Part shown: positions 48,701 to 55,643 of the stretch, one piece after another
How the letters are laid out: every line of letters starts with the position of its first letter
Numbering within the stretch: the stretch's first letter is position 1
Source of the DNA: Filimonas sp.
Lineage (GTDB): Bacteria > Bacteroidota > Bacteroidia > Chitinophagales > Chitinophagaceae
Direction of reading: 5' to 3'
Assembly: GCA_017306865.1 (NCBI GenBank)
Contig: JAFKHH010000011.1
Coordinates: 62,001-126,000 of the forward strand
DNA: 64,000 nucleotides
Translations under genes and position numbers: made by a program
The notes under the pieces: model-generated
Database searches by the model: none
Told to the model about the DNA's origin: nothing
Seen by the model: the letters and a program-made list of their open reading frames with translations, nothing else

Positions 48701-51700
48701 GCGCAAAAGGCTGTGTAGGCAAGCAAGAGTTTGAAACAGCCATGGCAGACATGACTGCAGCTTTTGGTTCCAATGGTCTTAGTGCCACGCATGACAATTA
48801 TGAAACCATCGTGCGCAACTATCTCAACCACCGCTGGGGCTTCTCACTTGGCTATGCAGACTACCTCACTTACCAGTCTTCTATAGTGAGCGATCCTAAT
48901 GCCTTGCTGTGCAACCAGCCAATTGGTGCAAGCATACCAACGGACCCGTATGCTTGTATGAAATCGCTGGTAACAACAGCTATTATTAACGGGCGTAAAG
49001 ATTATGAAGCCTATCTTGAAGAAGAGAAACGCCTCTTCCGCAACACCTATATCAATGCCTGTAAAGATCCTGCACCAAGTGTGCACCTGACTGCGGAGCA
49101 GCAGATATATCATTACACGCTCTACTACTATGATCAGGCAAGTAACCTGGTGCGTACCGTGCCACCGGAGGGTGTAACATTCCTGTCTGATAAGGAAATG
49201 GAATGGGTACGCAATGCACGTAAGACAAGCGCGCAAAACTGTAGTTATACCGGCCCGCAACAAAATACAGATAAAACCACTACGCTAAACGCATTGTCCG
49301 GTACGCTTGGCGCCACCACTGCCACTTCCCTGGAGTATTGGCAGTATAACGAGAATGGTGGTGGGGGACAGGTACTCACCGGCACACCGGATAAGCATTT
49401 CATGTACCACTCCTGCCTGAGCGGAAACTACCTGAACATAGAAGTCTTTTCTATGGAACAGCATTCGACAGATGAGATAGAGATCATTCGGTCTAACCAG
49501 GTAACAGTAGATGTAAGTGCTTTACTGCCGCTACACCCATGGACGCACATCGTAGTGCAACCGAAAGTAAGCAGTGGTACACTGGCTAGCAGCGACCTGG
49601 ATGTGTATGTAAACGGCACACTCATGCCACAGGTAGCAGGTGCACCACCTGCCGGTTGCGGCTGGGAAATATCAGGTGATGCGCCTGTACAGCTACCGGA
49701 AAACCTGGCTTATCTCAAATACATTCGTTTATACAACAGGTCTTTGACTGCTGTAGAAATTGCTGCCAATGCTGCTGAAAGCTGCTTTGGCCTGGCGCCG
49801 GCTTACGCTGCTGCACTAAACGGCTCGCTACAACATTGGGGACGGTTCAATACACCTGCTACAGGTAGCAATACCCTGCTGGCAGACAACAGCACTACAG
49901 AAACGAAGAATGTGCCGGTTTATCCATGGCATTCACTAATGACCAGCTATGCCTACAACAGTATAAACCAGGTAAGCAAACAGTTTTCACCTGATGGCGG
50001 AACCAGTAAATTCTGGTATGATATGCTGGGGCGTTTGGCTTTCTCTCAAAATGCCAAACAGGCAACACAAACCACATACGGCTATACACGCTACGATGAG
50101 TTTGGCCGTATAAAAGAGGCGGGTGAGCTGGCTGGTAATACAGGGCTACAGGACCCAGGATATTTGGATGCTGCTGGAGTGGATAATATTTATAACAGCA
50201 CAACTAAATATCAGATCACAGCTACGTTTTATGATGCAATACCGGCAGGAGTACCAGGTTTGCAAAATACATTGACACAAGAGAACCTGCGTAAGCGTGT
50301 AGCAATAAGTGCGTACAGGGATAATATGACTGTGCCGTATGCACGGGCCAGCTATTATGACTATGATCTGTTAGGAAATGTAAAAACACTTTACCAGCAG
50401 GTAAGCGCCAGTATGCTGAAAAAGATAGCGTATGAATATGACCTCGTGAGTGGCAAAGTGAACTATGTGCGCTACCAGCATGGACAGAACGACCAGTTTT
50501 ACTATGGATATAAGTATGACGCAGAAAACAGGCTGACCAATGCGCTTACAAGTATAGACGCAGTACTCACGCCGCAAGGAGGAACAGTAATGATCAACCC
50601 GCAGAGTGATGCCACTTATGCCTATTACCTGCATGGCCCGCTGGGAAGAATGGAGCTAGGCAAGGACAAAGTGCAGGGCGTAGACTATGCGTACACTTTA
50701 CAAGGCTGGATAAAAGGGGTAAATAGCACTGCGGCTAGCGAAGTATATGATATGGGTAAAGATGGGCAAACGGTAGGTGTAGCACGCGATGCGTATGGGT
50801 ATGGTGTGCACTACTATACGGGCGATTATGAACCGATAGATAATAGTGTGCCGCCGTTTGCACAGGCAGGTACATTACAAGATCTGTACAATGGCAACAT
50901 AGCGGCCATGAGTGTAAATATAAAAGCACTGAACCAGCCATTGCTGTACAAGTACCGGTATGACCAGCTAAACCGACTAGGCGGTATGACAGCACATACA
51001 GGACTGAATATCTCCAACAATACCTGGAACCCGGTGGCGATAGAAGATTTTAAAGAAACAATTACGTATGATGACAACGGTAATATCAGTACCTATGTGC
51101 GTAATGGAAATAGTGCCGCAGGAAAGCCTCTCGCGATGGATAATATGACCTATGCGTATAATAAAGACGACAGGGGCAGACTTACCAACAACAGGCTTCG
51201 CCATATTAAAGATGCAGTACCTCTTAATAATTACTCAGAAGATATAGATGAGCAGGGCGACGATAACTATAGTTATGACGCTATTGGTAACCTTATCAGT
51301 GACAACCAGGAAGGTATTACTAAAATAGACTGGACCGTATATGGTAAAATAAACAGCATATTTAAGAATGGCAACCTCACAACGCCGGCCATCCAGTATT
51401 CGTATGATGTAGGTGGGAATCGCGTAGCAAAATTTGCAAATGGCAAAACAACCTATTATATTCGTGATGCACAGGGAACCAGTCTTGCAGTGTATGAGCA
51501 GGATGGTGCAGGAAACCTGGTCTGGAAGGAACAGGCGCTTTATGGCAGCAGCAGGTTAGGTATGTGGACGCCGGATATTTCCGTAAACGAAGCAGGTAGT
51601 AGCTATTGGAATATTGCTGGTAAAAAATCGTATGAGTTGACAAATCATTTAGGCAATGTATTAGCTGTAATAAATGATGTGAAGGCCTATGATGGAACGA

Positions 51701-52683
51701 GATATGATGCAACTGTCATCAATGCATCTGATTATGCACCATTTGGCATGCAGATGATCGGTAGGAATTTTAATACCGGCGTTTATCGATATGGATTTAA
51801 TGGACAGGAAATGTCTAATGAGATCAAAGACGTCGGAAACTCTTACACAGCGCAGTTTTGGGAGTATGATCCACGAATAGGAAGACGATGGAACCTTGAC
51901 CCAAAACCAACAACAGGCATAAGCGAGTATAGCGCATTTTATAATAGCCCGATATGGTTTAATGATCGATTAGGTGACAGTAGCGTAATTAACAATAGAG
52001 GATATATGCTTCATTATGATGCGAAGGATAAAGACTTGCGTGTTTTTATGAAGGATGGAGATAAATTGTCATTAATAGGTGAATTAGGAAAGGAGATTAA
52101 TGCAAATGGCTGGTTAAAGAATTTACTTTGGGACAATGCAACTGAATCTAGAGCAATAGTACTTCCTACTACGTTTCAGAAATATGTTAAGCAAGATGGA
52201 AAATGGGATTACAAATATCGAAGCCCAGCAAACCAAGATGCTAATACTAAAAAGCTCCCGTACCACATTCTTGGGATTGCATTTCAACGCAAGGATAAAG
52301 ATAAAGCTAGAGGCATTGGCGATCTCGGTGAAACATTGTTTTCATTTGATGGATTTGATGGTAAGAAAGCTAGAGCAGAAGATGTAAATAATTTTCATTT
52401 CGGAGTTGTAGGTAAGGCTAATTTGTGGTTTACAGAAGGATTTATGCTTAAACAGGCAGGCGCCGCTGAAATGGGTAAATGGGCAGACGATTATAAGCTA
52501 GGGAAACGCCCCACTCCTGAAGTTCCAGCCAGTTGGCGCCCAGTAATAGGCATTCATTACGATGTAGGGGCAAGAGAACGCGCTGGCAACTCGACGCCAG
52601 AATTAGGGCCGCCTTATGGAGATAATCCTATTGATCATTGGTGGATAAAGCGAGGGTTTGGTTATTATTCAACTGGAAAATAA
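42733..52683 (+). CDS. Giant RHS-core polymorphic toxin with C-terminal toxin-type-44-like domain
   Basis: A 3316-aa exported protein (signal ends near VMAG; alternative start 42748). After a long beta-rich N-terminus, a Cys-rich module near 1076-1173 (NGCATVNDFVLSEA) recurs near 1669-1760 (CGASDFTITPSPVNNC), with about four 77-residue tandem modules between (RYYNVWVIVC near 1250 and relatives). A LamG/concanavalin-like domain lies near 2193-2333. YD repeats start near 2399 and the RHS core ends near 3081 (YDPRIGRRWNLDPK, SEYSAFYNSP). The variable tail (3082-3316) contains NNFHFGVVGKA, AGAAEMGKW and DNPIDHWWIKRGFGYY, resembling polymorphic toxin type 44 (a predicted nuclease). Core and tail suggest a cocooned, released toxin. 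Confidence 0.8.
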   Translation: MQNRHMRRKLIIIFLVLACIFKTGLVMAGVEPYQNILRNIKKGDSLVVQDEKFRNSAYQWSAIQNHIVKNIISLNISYDTAMVIKKDFTCEVFFKVEYYSQPGQAQPAKIENQKLKVNYAQHAGGISHFLDSYGFSNGHWVKVTIDSITAPELHDSIPAVVQLKSQIIIERQYDIPADKKLLFQGALSQTSGEIITPQGANGKVQAKGIMALQAINPPPSPDRHLSLTWASIAGMEEYDLEWTTVEDNSIYNATVQSMMNNTSGLDPALVATIFKNNATRVTTHDNNYDISLVYSSKYILVRMRGVKYTTDGLRDEREWDYQLTNGQWAIWQIDAKWHEPNLNWQFSASFAEEGKKKEVISYFDGSLRNRQSVTINNSDNVGVVQENVLDEFGRAAVAILPAPVKDNNFHYFKNFNLNNSGAKYNYTNLGSSNNCGPIPDPLNSSAATPGAAQYYSANNEFLATSNMSRFIAKAEGYPMTVTQYTADNTGRIKMQGGVGKTFQPGINPTDHTTKYYYGKPEQWELDRIFGNDAGDASHYLKNMVVDANNQVSISYVNSSGKTIATALTAATPAGMNTLPSQGTKKTEVIEVLSADRFVFDPTNLNLAATTTYLASIPGPATLQYDIKKLIAQYNKPGFTICSNCYYDLIVKVYNDCNIPVYTTSQPVQVGARQADCNAGGVATNTIALNFPSIGEYYIGLELRLSRDVIEDYTNEYVRIRQQNGDMRTEIDFVTDYLNNTSFSNCFNDCKTCSVALGERADFIQVVRSKLDENTVSYTPASMDTWAGGLYDALKAQCNALQQTCDMAPCDRYRKLMLEDVSPKGQYALFDANGDPLEKPINVLFQHFRDVFPVEAAGGTNYNNELITLDEYGTTTSPYDANFTLQQLVAFWKDEWANKFLQYHPEYCKLQFCQANSSYYGWDLKVQTFVTTASQIGSMPNAPANLQYDYNNAAWMLAADPFFAPGAPGYSKRSDMQADLLHYTTRVMNMPTTVAEKSATAYIDYSLYCADKSGTTNSQSTTDNWTNCTPVSSCRVPDREWNDYSDLYFELKEKYYTQLRNATTCANACTVSTPVSYNPNGCATVNDFVLSEATASEGTGTTCGTGTKKIKLAYLKNFLANPTTITLYYPAEYSGQPSTFSFTAGQQETYFCVPATLPLSTVHIKTITCTTGPVMNDCPGGGSAGSVTLQSDAYDLNDKQVLENDYINGVKRIYSFVSGDAVTPPADAPYCTTGTVTSKQFYNCYKVYRNGVSVPQRYYNVWVIVCEQSLCGAGSPEYNMEMQMGAYKFYANGNYYYINSSAGGMAAECSNPSVTPVQPCIKVKVNNGNPLYFYNAQVSVCNTCATGNTNSIIATTQLGTNQYQAADGTKFEIFPNTLQGDPTYSNICPGSPKVWFACFQVQYNGNTITYSNASVHSCVDGPTCSGPTTLVYFDHQNGTRSFYSIISGQTVTGVVSDTYPEIGVNCQANYYECLAVGTSDNGTPIRFYNVWLTTCGGFVPGGGGPQSPQMMMTANMEAKAIPDPSAPYNNMMSMKAADETVMGDYTDNSIYLVKSANAAQISKWQKTGKDTLRATNPFFHTFRFKKYFVIHQGKGIAVQLKNVWVAKMRPVYKHRNKTTAKTVNASKANKTTGVASKQMVTTIAAESAVLYDFAPFGEGDPLPPVSVPTCGASDFTITPSPVNNCPTGKTTYIVSNIANTPLCVGQFADVNIILSNVDGSFIETQVTFTGGEMSKEVCVTTASLNVYPVVTACGTIQGTCTGGGGGGTQGCSPAYQYKTPRFIETANVSGGAASQADINAIDNENVAGLNNQLKTACESQADEWMLRLANGLTAYTDAQKLTLKNALIDICSKGGDIEHLFGSSTTAPGKVAVNGYTSFAQAMKGLTGGADFTENYNPWLLDMPYPYQPKAQLYENVVSKANADICNRLAQLQQDYTTAGYSGTFYQYLKNRFGAAMVLTTDEFATLQQGCTNCKFILAKDLSIPVFMDPGAKGCVGKQEFETAMADMTAAFGSNGLSATHDNYETIVRNYLNHRWGFSLGYADYLTYQSSIVSDPNALLCNQPIGASIPTDPYACMKSLVTTAIINGRKDYEAYLEEEKRLFRNTYINACKDPAPSVHLTAEQQIYHYTLYYYDQASNLVRTVPPEGVTFLSDKEMEWVRNARKTSAQNCSYTGPQQNTDKTTTLNALSGTLGATTATSLEYWQYNENGGGGQVLTGTPDKHFMYHSCLSGNYLNIEVFSMEQHSTDEIEIIRSNQVTVDVSALLPLHPWTHIVVQPKVSSGTLASSDLDVYVNGTLMPQVAGAPPAGCGWEISGDAPVQLPENLAYLKYIRLYNRSLTAVEIAANAAESCFGLAPAYAAALNGSLQHWGRFNTPATGSNTLLADNSTTETKNVPVYPWHSLMTSYAYNSINQVSKQFSPDGGTSKFWYDMLGRLAFSQNAKQATQTTYGYTRYDEFGRIKEAGELAGNTGLQDPGYLDAAGVDNIYNSTTKYQITATFYDAIPAGVPGLQNTLTQENLRKRVAISAYRDNMTVPYARASYYDYDLLGNVKTLYQQVSASMLKKIAYEYDLVSGKVNYVRYQHGQNDQFYYGYKYDAENRLTNALTSIDAVLTPQGGTVMINPQSDATYAYYLHGPLGRMELGKDKVQGVDYAYTLQGWIKGVNSTAASEVYDMGKDGQTVGVARDAYGYGVHYYTGDYEPIDNSVPPFAQAGTLQDLYNGNIAAMSVNIKALNQPLLYKYRYDQLNRLGGMTAHTGLNISNNTWNPVAIEDFKETITYDDNGNISTYVRNGNSAAGKPLAMDNMTYAYNKDDRGRLTNNRLRHIKDAVPLNNYSEDIDEQGDDNYSYDAIGNLISDNQEGITKIDWTVYGKINSIFKNGNLTTPAIQYSYDVGGNRVAKFANGKTTYYIRDAQGTSLAVYEQDGAGNLVWKEQALYGSSRLGMWTPDISVNEAGSSYWNIAGKKSYELTNHLGNVLAVINDVKAYDGTRYDATVINASDYAPFGMQMIGRNFNTGVYRYGFNGQEMSNEIKDVGNSYTAQFWEYDPRIGRRWNLDPKPTTGISEYSAFYNSPIWFNDRLGDSSVINNRGYMLHYDAKDKDLRVFMKDGDKLSLIGELGKEINANGWLKNLLWDNATESRAIVLPTTFQKYVKQDGKWDYKYRSPANQDANTKKLPYHILGIAFQRKDKDKARGIGDLGETLFSFDGFDGKKARAEDVNNFHFGVVGKANLWFTEGFMLKQAGAAEMGKWADDYKLGKRPTPEVPASWRPVIGIHYDVGARERAGNSTPELGPPYGDNPIDHWWIKRGFGYYSTGK

Positions 52684-52760
52684 TACGGATATTTGAAGTA
52701 AATCTTCTAAAGATTAATGAAATCAAATACAGTATAAAAAATAGCATCAAACCTTTTCGT

Positions 52761-53366
52761 ATGAACATCAAACTCAAAATAATAATTTTGGTTGTCGCGG
52801 GCATGGGGGTATTGTTATTGTGTTATTATTTGTTAGCTTATATGTCGTTTTCGGACGCGCTTGACAAAAAATATACAAGGGAACAACTAGAGTCCAATTT
52901 TAAAGAACATGAAAAAGAATTTGAAGAACTAACTCAATATTTTAAATCAGTTATTCCTCAAGAGAAAAAGAAATATTCTATAACGTTTGGAAGAAGCACA
53001 CGAAATACTGTTAGTTTAATATTGTATCCGAAAACAATATCACCAGAGAATAAAATAATTGGAGGTAGTGATTTAAGAATGGATGCAATAGAATTGAAAA
53101 AGGCTTCAGATAAATTAGGCTGGTCAAGTGCAATAATAAAAAAGTTAAGAGATAAGTTATCTAAAACTAATTGTGATTGGATAAGAACTGTAGAATGGCG
53201 TGATGATTTACTTCAAATATACCCTCAACAACAAGGAATGGGTAAATTTACCTATGGCGTATGGGACAAGCCAGTTGTAGACAGTCTAACAGATGAGTAT
53301 GGAAAACCGTTAAGTAAAATTGGTTTTGGAAATAAAGTTATTCTTGATTACACTGCTGCATTATAA
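52761..53366 (+). CDS. Membrane-anchored candidate immunity protein
   Basis: A 201-aa protein with one N-terminal membrane segment (residues 4-27, IKLKIIILVVAGMGVLLLCY) and a charged globular part (REQLESNFKEHEKEFEELTQ, SGRSTRNT-like ITFGRSTRNTVSLILYP). No family was recognised. It begins 77 bases after the toxin stop and is A+T-rich, unlike the RHS core but like the toxin tail. Genes immediately downstream of RHS toxin tails usually encode the cognate immunity protein, so that is the best guess. If the toxin is cytosolic, a membrane anchor would be unusual; it may instead block entry. An overlapping upstream start at 52638 is not favoured. Confidence 0.6.
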   Translation: MNIKLKIIILVVAGMGVLLLCYYLLAYMSFSDALDKKYTREQLESNFKEHEKEFEELTQYFKSVIPQEKKKYSITFGRSTRNTVSLILYPKTISPENKIIGGSDLRMDAIELKKASDKLGWSSAIIKKLRDKLSKTNCDWIRTVEWRDDLLQIYPQQQGMGKFTYGVWDKPVVDSLTDEYGKPLSKIGFGNKVILDYTAAL

Positions 53367-53419
53367 AGGATAATCTACCCGGTAAGCGGATGACATTTTA
53401 CACGTAATCCACTCCCGCT

Positions 53420-53479
53420 GTTCGGGATGTTCCGTAGGGCATCCCGAACATTAGATAACGGGGATTTACAATCCCCGTT
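53420..53479. terminator. Two consecutive hairpins after the toxin operon
   Basis: GTTCGGGATG / CATCCCGAAC (53420-53449) and AACGGGGATT-TAC-AATCCCCGTT (53457-53479) are perfect stems. Neither is followed by a clear T-run. They mark the end of the operon, and the first resembles the REP-type hairpins at 2348-2465. The rest of the gap to 53993 shows no gene. Confidence 0.45.
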
Positions 53480-53993
53480 TAAGGCGCATTATAAGGGTAA
53501 ATTCAGGAGGAGGGATTGTCTGCCGTGTCTTTCTATGTTCCCATATTCTATCGCACCATCCATCTTTTTTTAGTTGCACAATGCCAGACTGAAAAAGAAA
53601 AACTGTGGTAACAAGTGAAAATTATCCTGCTGAAAAATCGCTCTAGCAAGACCAAAATAAAATTGATGCTGAAAATTGTTTGTGCTAATTTTATTATTAT
53701 AGAAGAATCAACTTTAAATCCAAATAACCCAACGTTTTAAATGCTTCACCCTAAATCCCCGGCAGGCAAAATATGCCTGTTGTTTTCACGCTTTGCAATA
53801 ATGCCTTTATTGCATACAGTTATTCATGCTTTCGCATTGAAGGAACTATTCACAACACATCCGGCTTTTATTAAAAAAACTGCCAGGCTATACAAGTATG
53901 CCATTGCTTAATAGTGTAATGGGCGCATACTGTCGCGCAATTGCTTTAGCTATTAATTAAACAACATCTGTTCATTAACTAATATTAAAAAAT

Positions 53994-55223
53994 ATGAAGA
54001 AAATAATAACCCTTTTACTATTGAGCACGCCGTTGTTGGTGCGCGCCCAAAATACATTTCCGTCAACCGGCAATGTCGGAATAGGTACAGCCACACCTTC
54101 CGCGCCCCTTGAAGTGAATAACAATGGGCAATCCTATTATGTAAATAAAAGCATTAGCGGTTCAACGGAAGGATATACAGGCAAAGCTTATTTATTGTTG
54201 TATTCCGGTAGTTCTTCACAACTTGCCGGCGTATCGGGGAAAATCTCTGCAATTAAAATAGAAAACGCAACGAATAAGTACACCTGGTCTGCAGAAGTAA
54301 ATTCAACTAAGGGTATTTTCGAGGGATTTATTATGACTGCTGAAAAAGATATACGATTGGTACACGTGAGCTATAACAACGTAGGCTATACCGCAATCGA
54401 AATACCTAAAGAGTTACCACTTCATCTTTTTTCATTTACAGGATATGCGCAGGGCGTTGAAATGCAGGTAGTAAGTGAACAAACTGTATCTAATGTAACA
54501 GAAGTGCTGCCCGGGCCAATAAATATAGGGCGCAACCTTCAGATAGGAAGTAACATGAATGGTTATGGAGGAGGCTTATATGTTAAAGCTAATGCTTCAA
54601 GCCTGGCAAGCTCGGGAGAGGATCTGCAATCAGCCGCTGATGGAATAATTCTGGCCGCGGGGGGTAATACCACATATGGCCCGGCGCTTGAGCTTGCGAC
54701 AACTAATCTGGGAGCAAATAACATAGCTTTCCCATGGGGACGTTCACACATTATAAGTACAACAAATAGTGTAGATGACGGGACCGGGAGAATGATCCTG
54801 GGAACCAAAAGGCTGATGGATATAGATGGGAATGGTGAAAGATGGAATTATGGAGACGATATTGTAATTGACGGGGTAGGCAATGTAGGTATTGGAACTT
54901 TAAAGCCTTCCAGTAAGTTGGCTGTCAATGGAATTATACTCGCTAAAAGAGTAAGAGTATCTCAATCCGCTTCAGATTGGCCTGACTACGTTTTTAATAA
55001 ATCGTACCCATTGGCGTCATTAGATTCAGTAGAAGCGTTTATTAATGACAACAAACATTTGCCGGGCATCCCTTCTGCAACCACAGTAGAAAAAGAAGGC
55101 CATGACCTTGGTGAGATGCAAAAAGCAATGTTGCAAAAAATAGAAGAGCTAACGCTATACGTGATCGAATTGAAAAAAGAAAATACAGAGATCAGGAAGC
55201 AGTTGAAGAAACAAAAGAAATAG
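53994..55223 (+). CDS. Secreted tail-fibre-like protein with shared C-terminal module
   Basis: A 409-aa exported protein (signal 1-18, ending VRAQ). It has two NVGIGT-x-x-P motifs with following LxVN(G) strands (NVGIGTATPSAPLEV near 27 and NVGIGTLKPSSKLAV near 300), as in fibre-type proteins. The C-terminus has the module PDYVFNKSYPLASLDSVEAF, then LGEMQKAMLQKIEELTLYVI and a coiled coil, very similar to the end of the protein at 29275. The pair flanks the RHS operon on both sides. Likely extracellular; no enzymatic motif was seen. Confidence 0.7.
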   Translation: MKKIITLLLLSTPLLVRAQNTFPSTGNVGIGTATPSAPLEVNNNGQSYYVNKSISGSTEGYTGKAYLLLYSGSSSQLAGVSGKISAIKIENATNKYTWSAEVNSTKGIFEGFIMTAEKDIRLVHVSYNNVGYTAIEIPKELPLHLFSFTGYAQGVEMQVVSEQTVSNVTEVLPGPINIGRNLQIGSNMNGYGGGLYVKANASSLASSGEDLQSAADGIILAAGGNTTYGPALELATTNLGANNIAFPWGRSHIISTTNSVDDGTGRMILGTKRLMDIDGNGERWNYGDDIVIDGVGNVGIGTLKPSSKLAVNGIILAKRVRVSQSASDWPDYVFNKSYPLASLDSVEAFINDNKHLPGIPSATTVEKEGHDLGEMQKAMLQKIEELTLYVIELKKENTEIRKQLKKQKK

Positions 55224-55328
55224 TGTATGAAATTTCATTGGTGTCTGTAAACGTTTCCTAGAAAGGATAGTAGGTGAAAAAGAATAGTTTCAAAATTAGG
55301 GGAGAGTTCCCCAGTCCACTTTTAAAGT

Positions 55329-55595
55329 GAAACGTGCGGCCTCAGAAAAGCAGCGTTAAGAAAATTGTCATGAACGCCGGAAAAATCCATTGCTGTTTGA
55401 GCCATACGCAACTTACTTAATTAGGCTGTTAGCGGCGAGTTCAATGGATTTCGGCGGTCGGGACAATTTTTAGCCTGCTTTTCTGGAGCCTTGATTTTTT
55501 TGGTTACTTTTCGTATCAAGACAAAAAGTAACACCGTCGGTAGACAAATGAGCGCTTGCAATTGATGATCTACTAAACTTACTCGGACAATAATG
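55329..55595. repeat. 267-bp dispersed noncoding repeat, copy 2
   Basis: Full-length ungapped match to 18634-18900. The hairpin has one changed base (GTTACTTTTCGT with ACAAAAAGTAAC), which would be a G-U pair in an RNA read from the minus strand. The flanks differ between the copies. Confidence 0.75.
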
Positions 55596-55610
55596 ATAAA
55601 ATTTTAAAAT

Positions 55611-55643
55611 AATCCTGACAGGTCTTCAAGACCTGTCAGGATT
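55611..55643 (-). terminator. 33-base palindrome spanning the sulfatase stop codon
   Basis: AATCCTGACAGGTCTT and its complement AAGACCTGTCAGGATT flank a single C. The palindrome overlaps the last codons and stop of the minus-strand sulfatase and is followed on that strand by an A+T-rich stretch with short T-runs. The same arms occur at 15574-15636. Confidence 0.6.
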
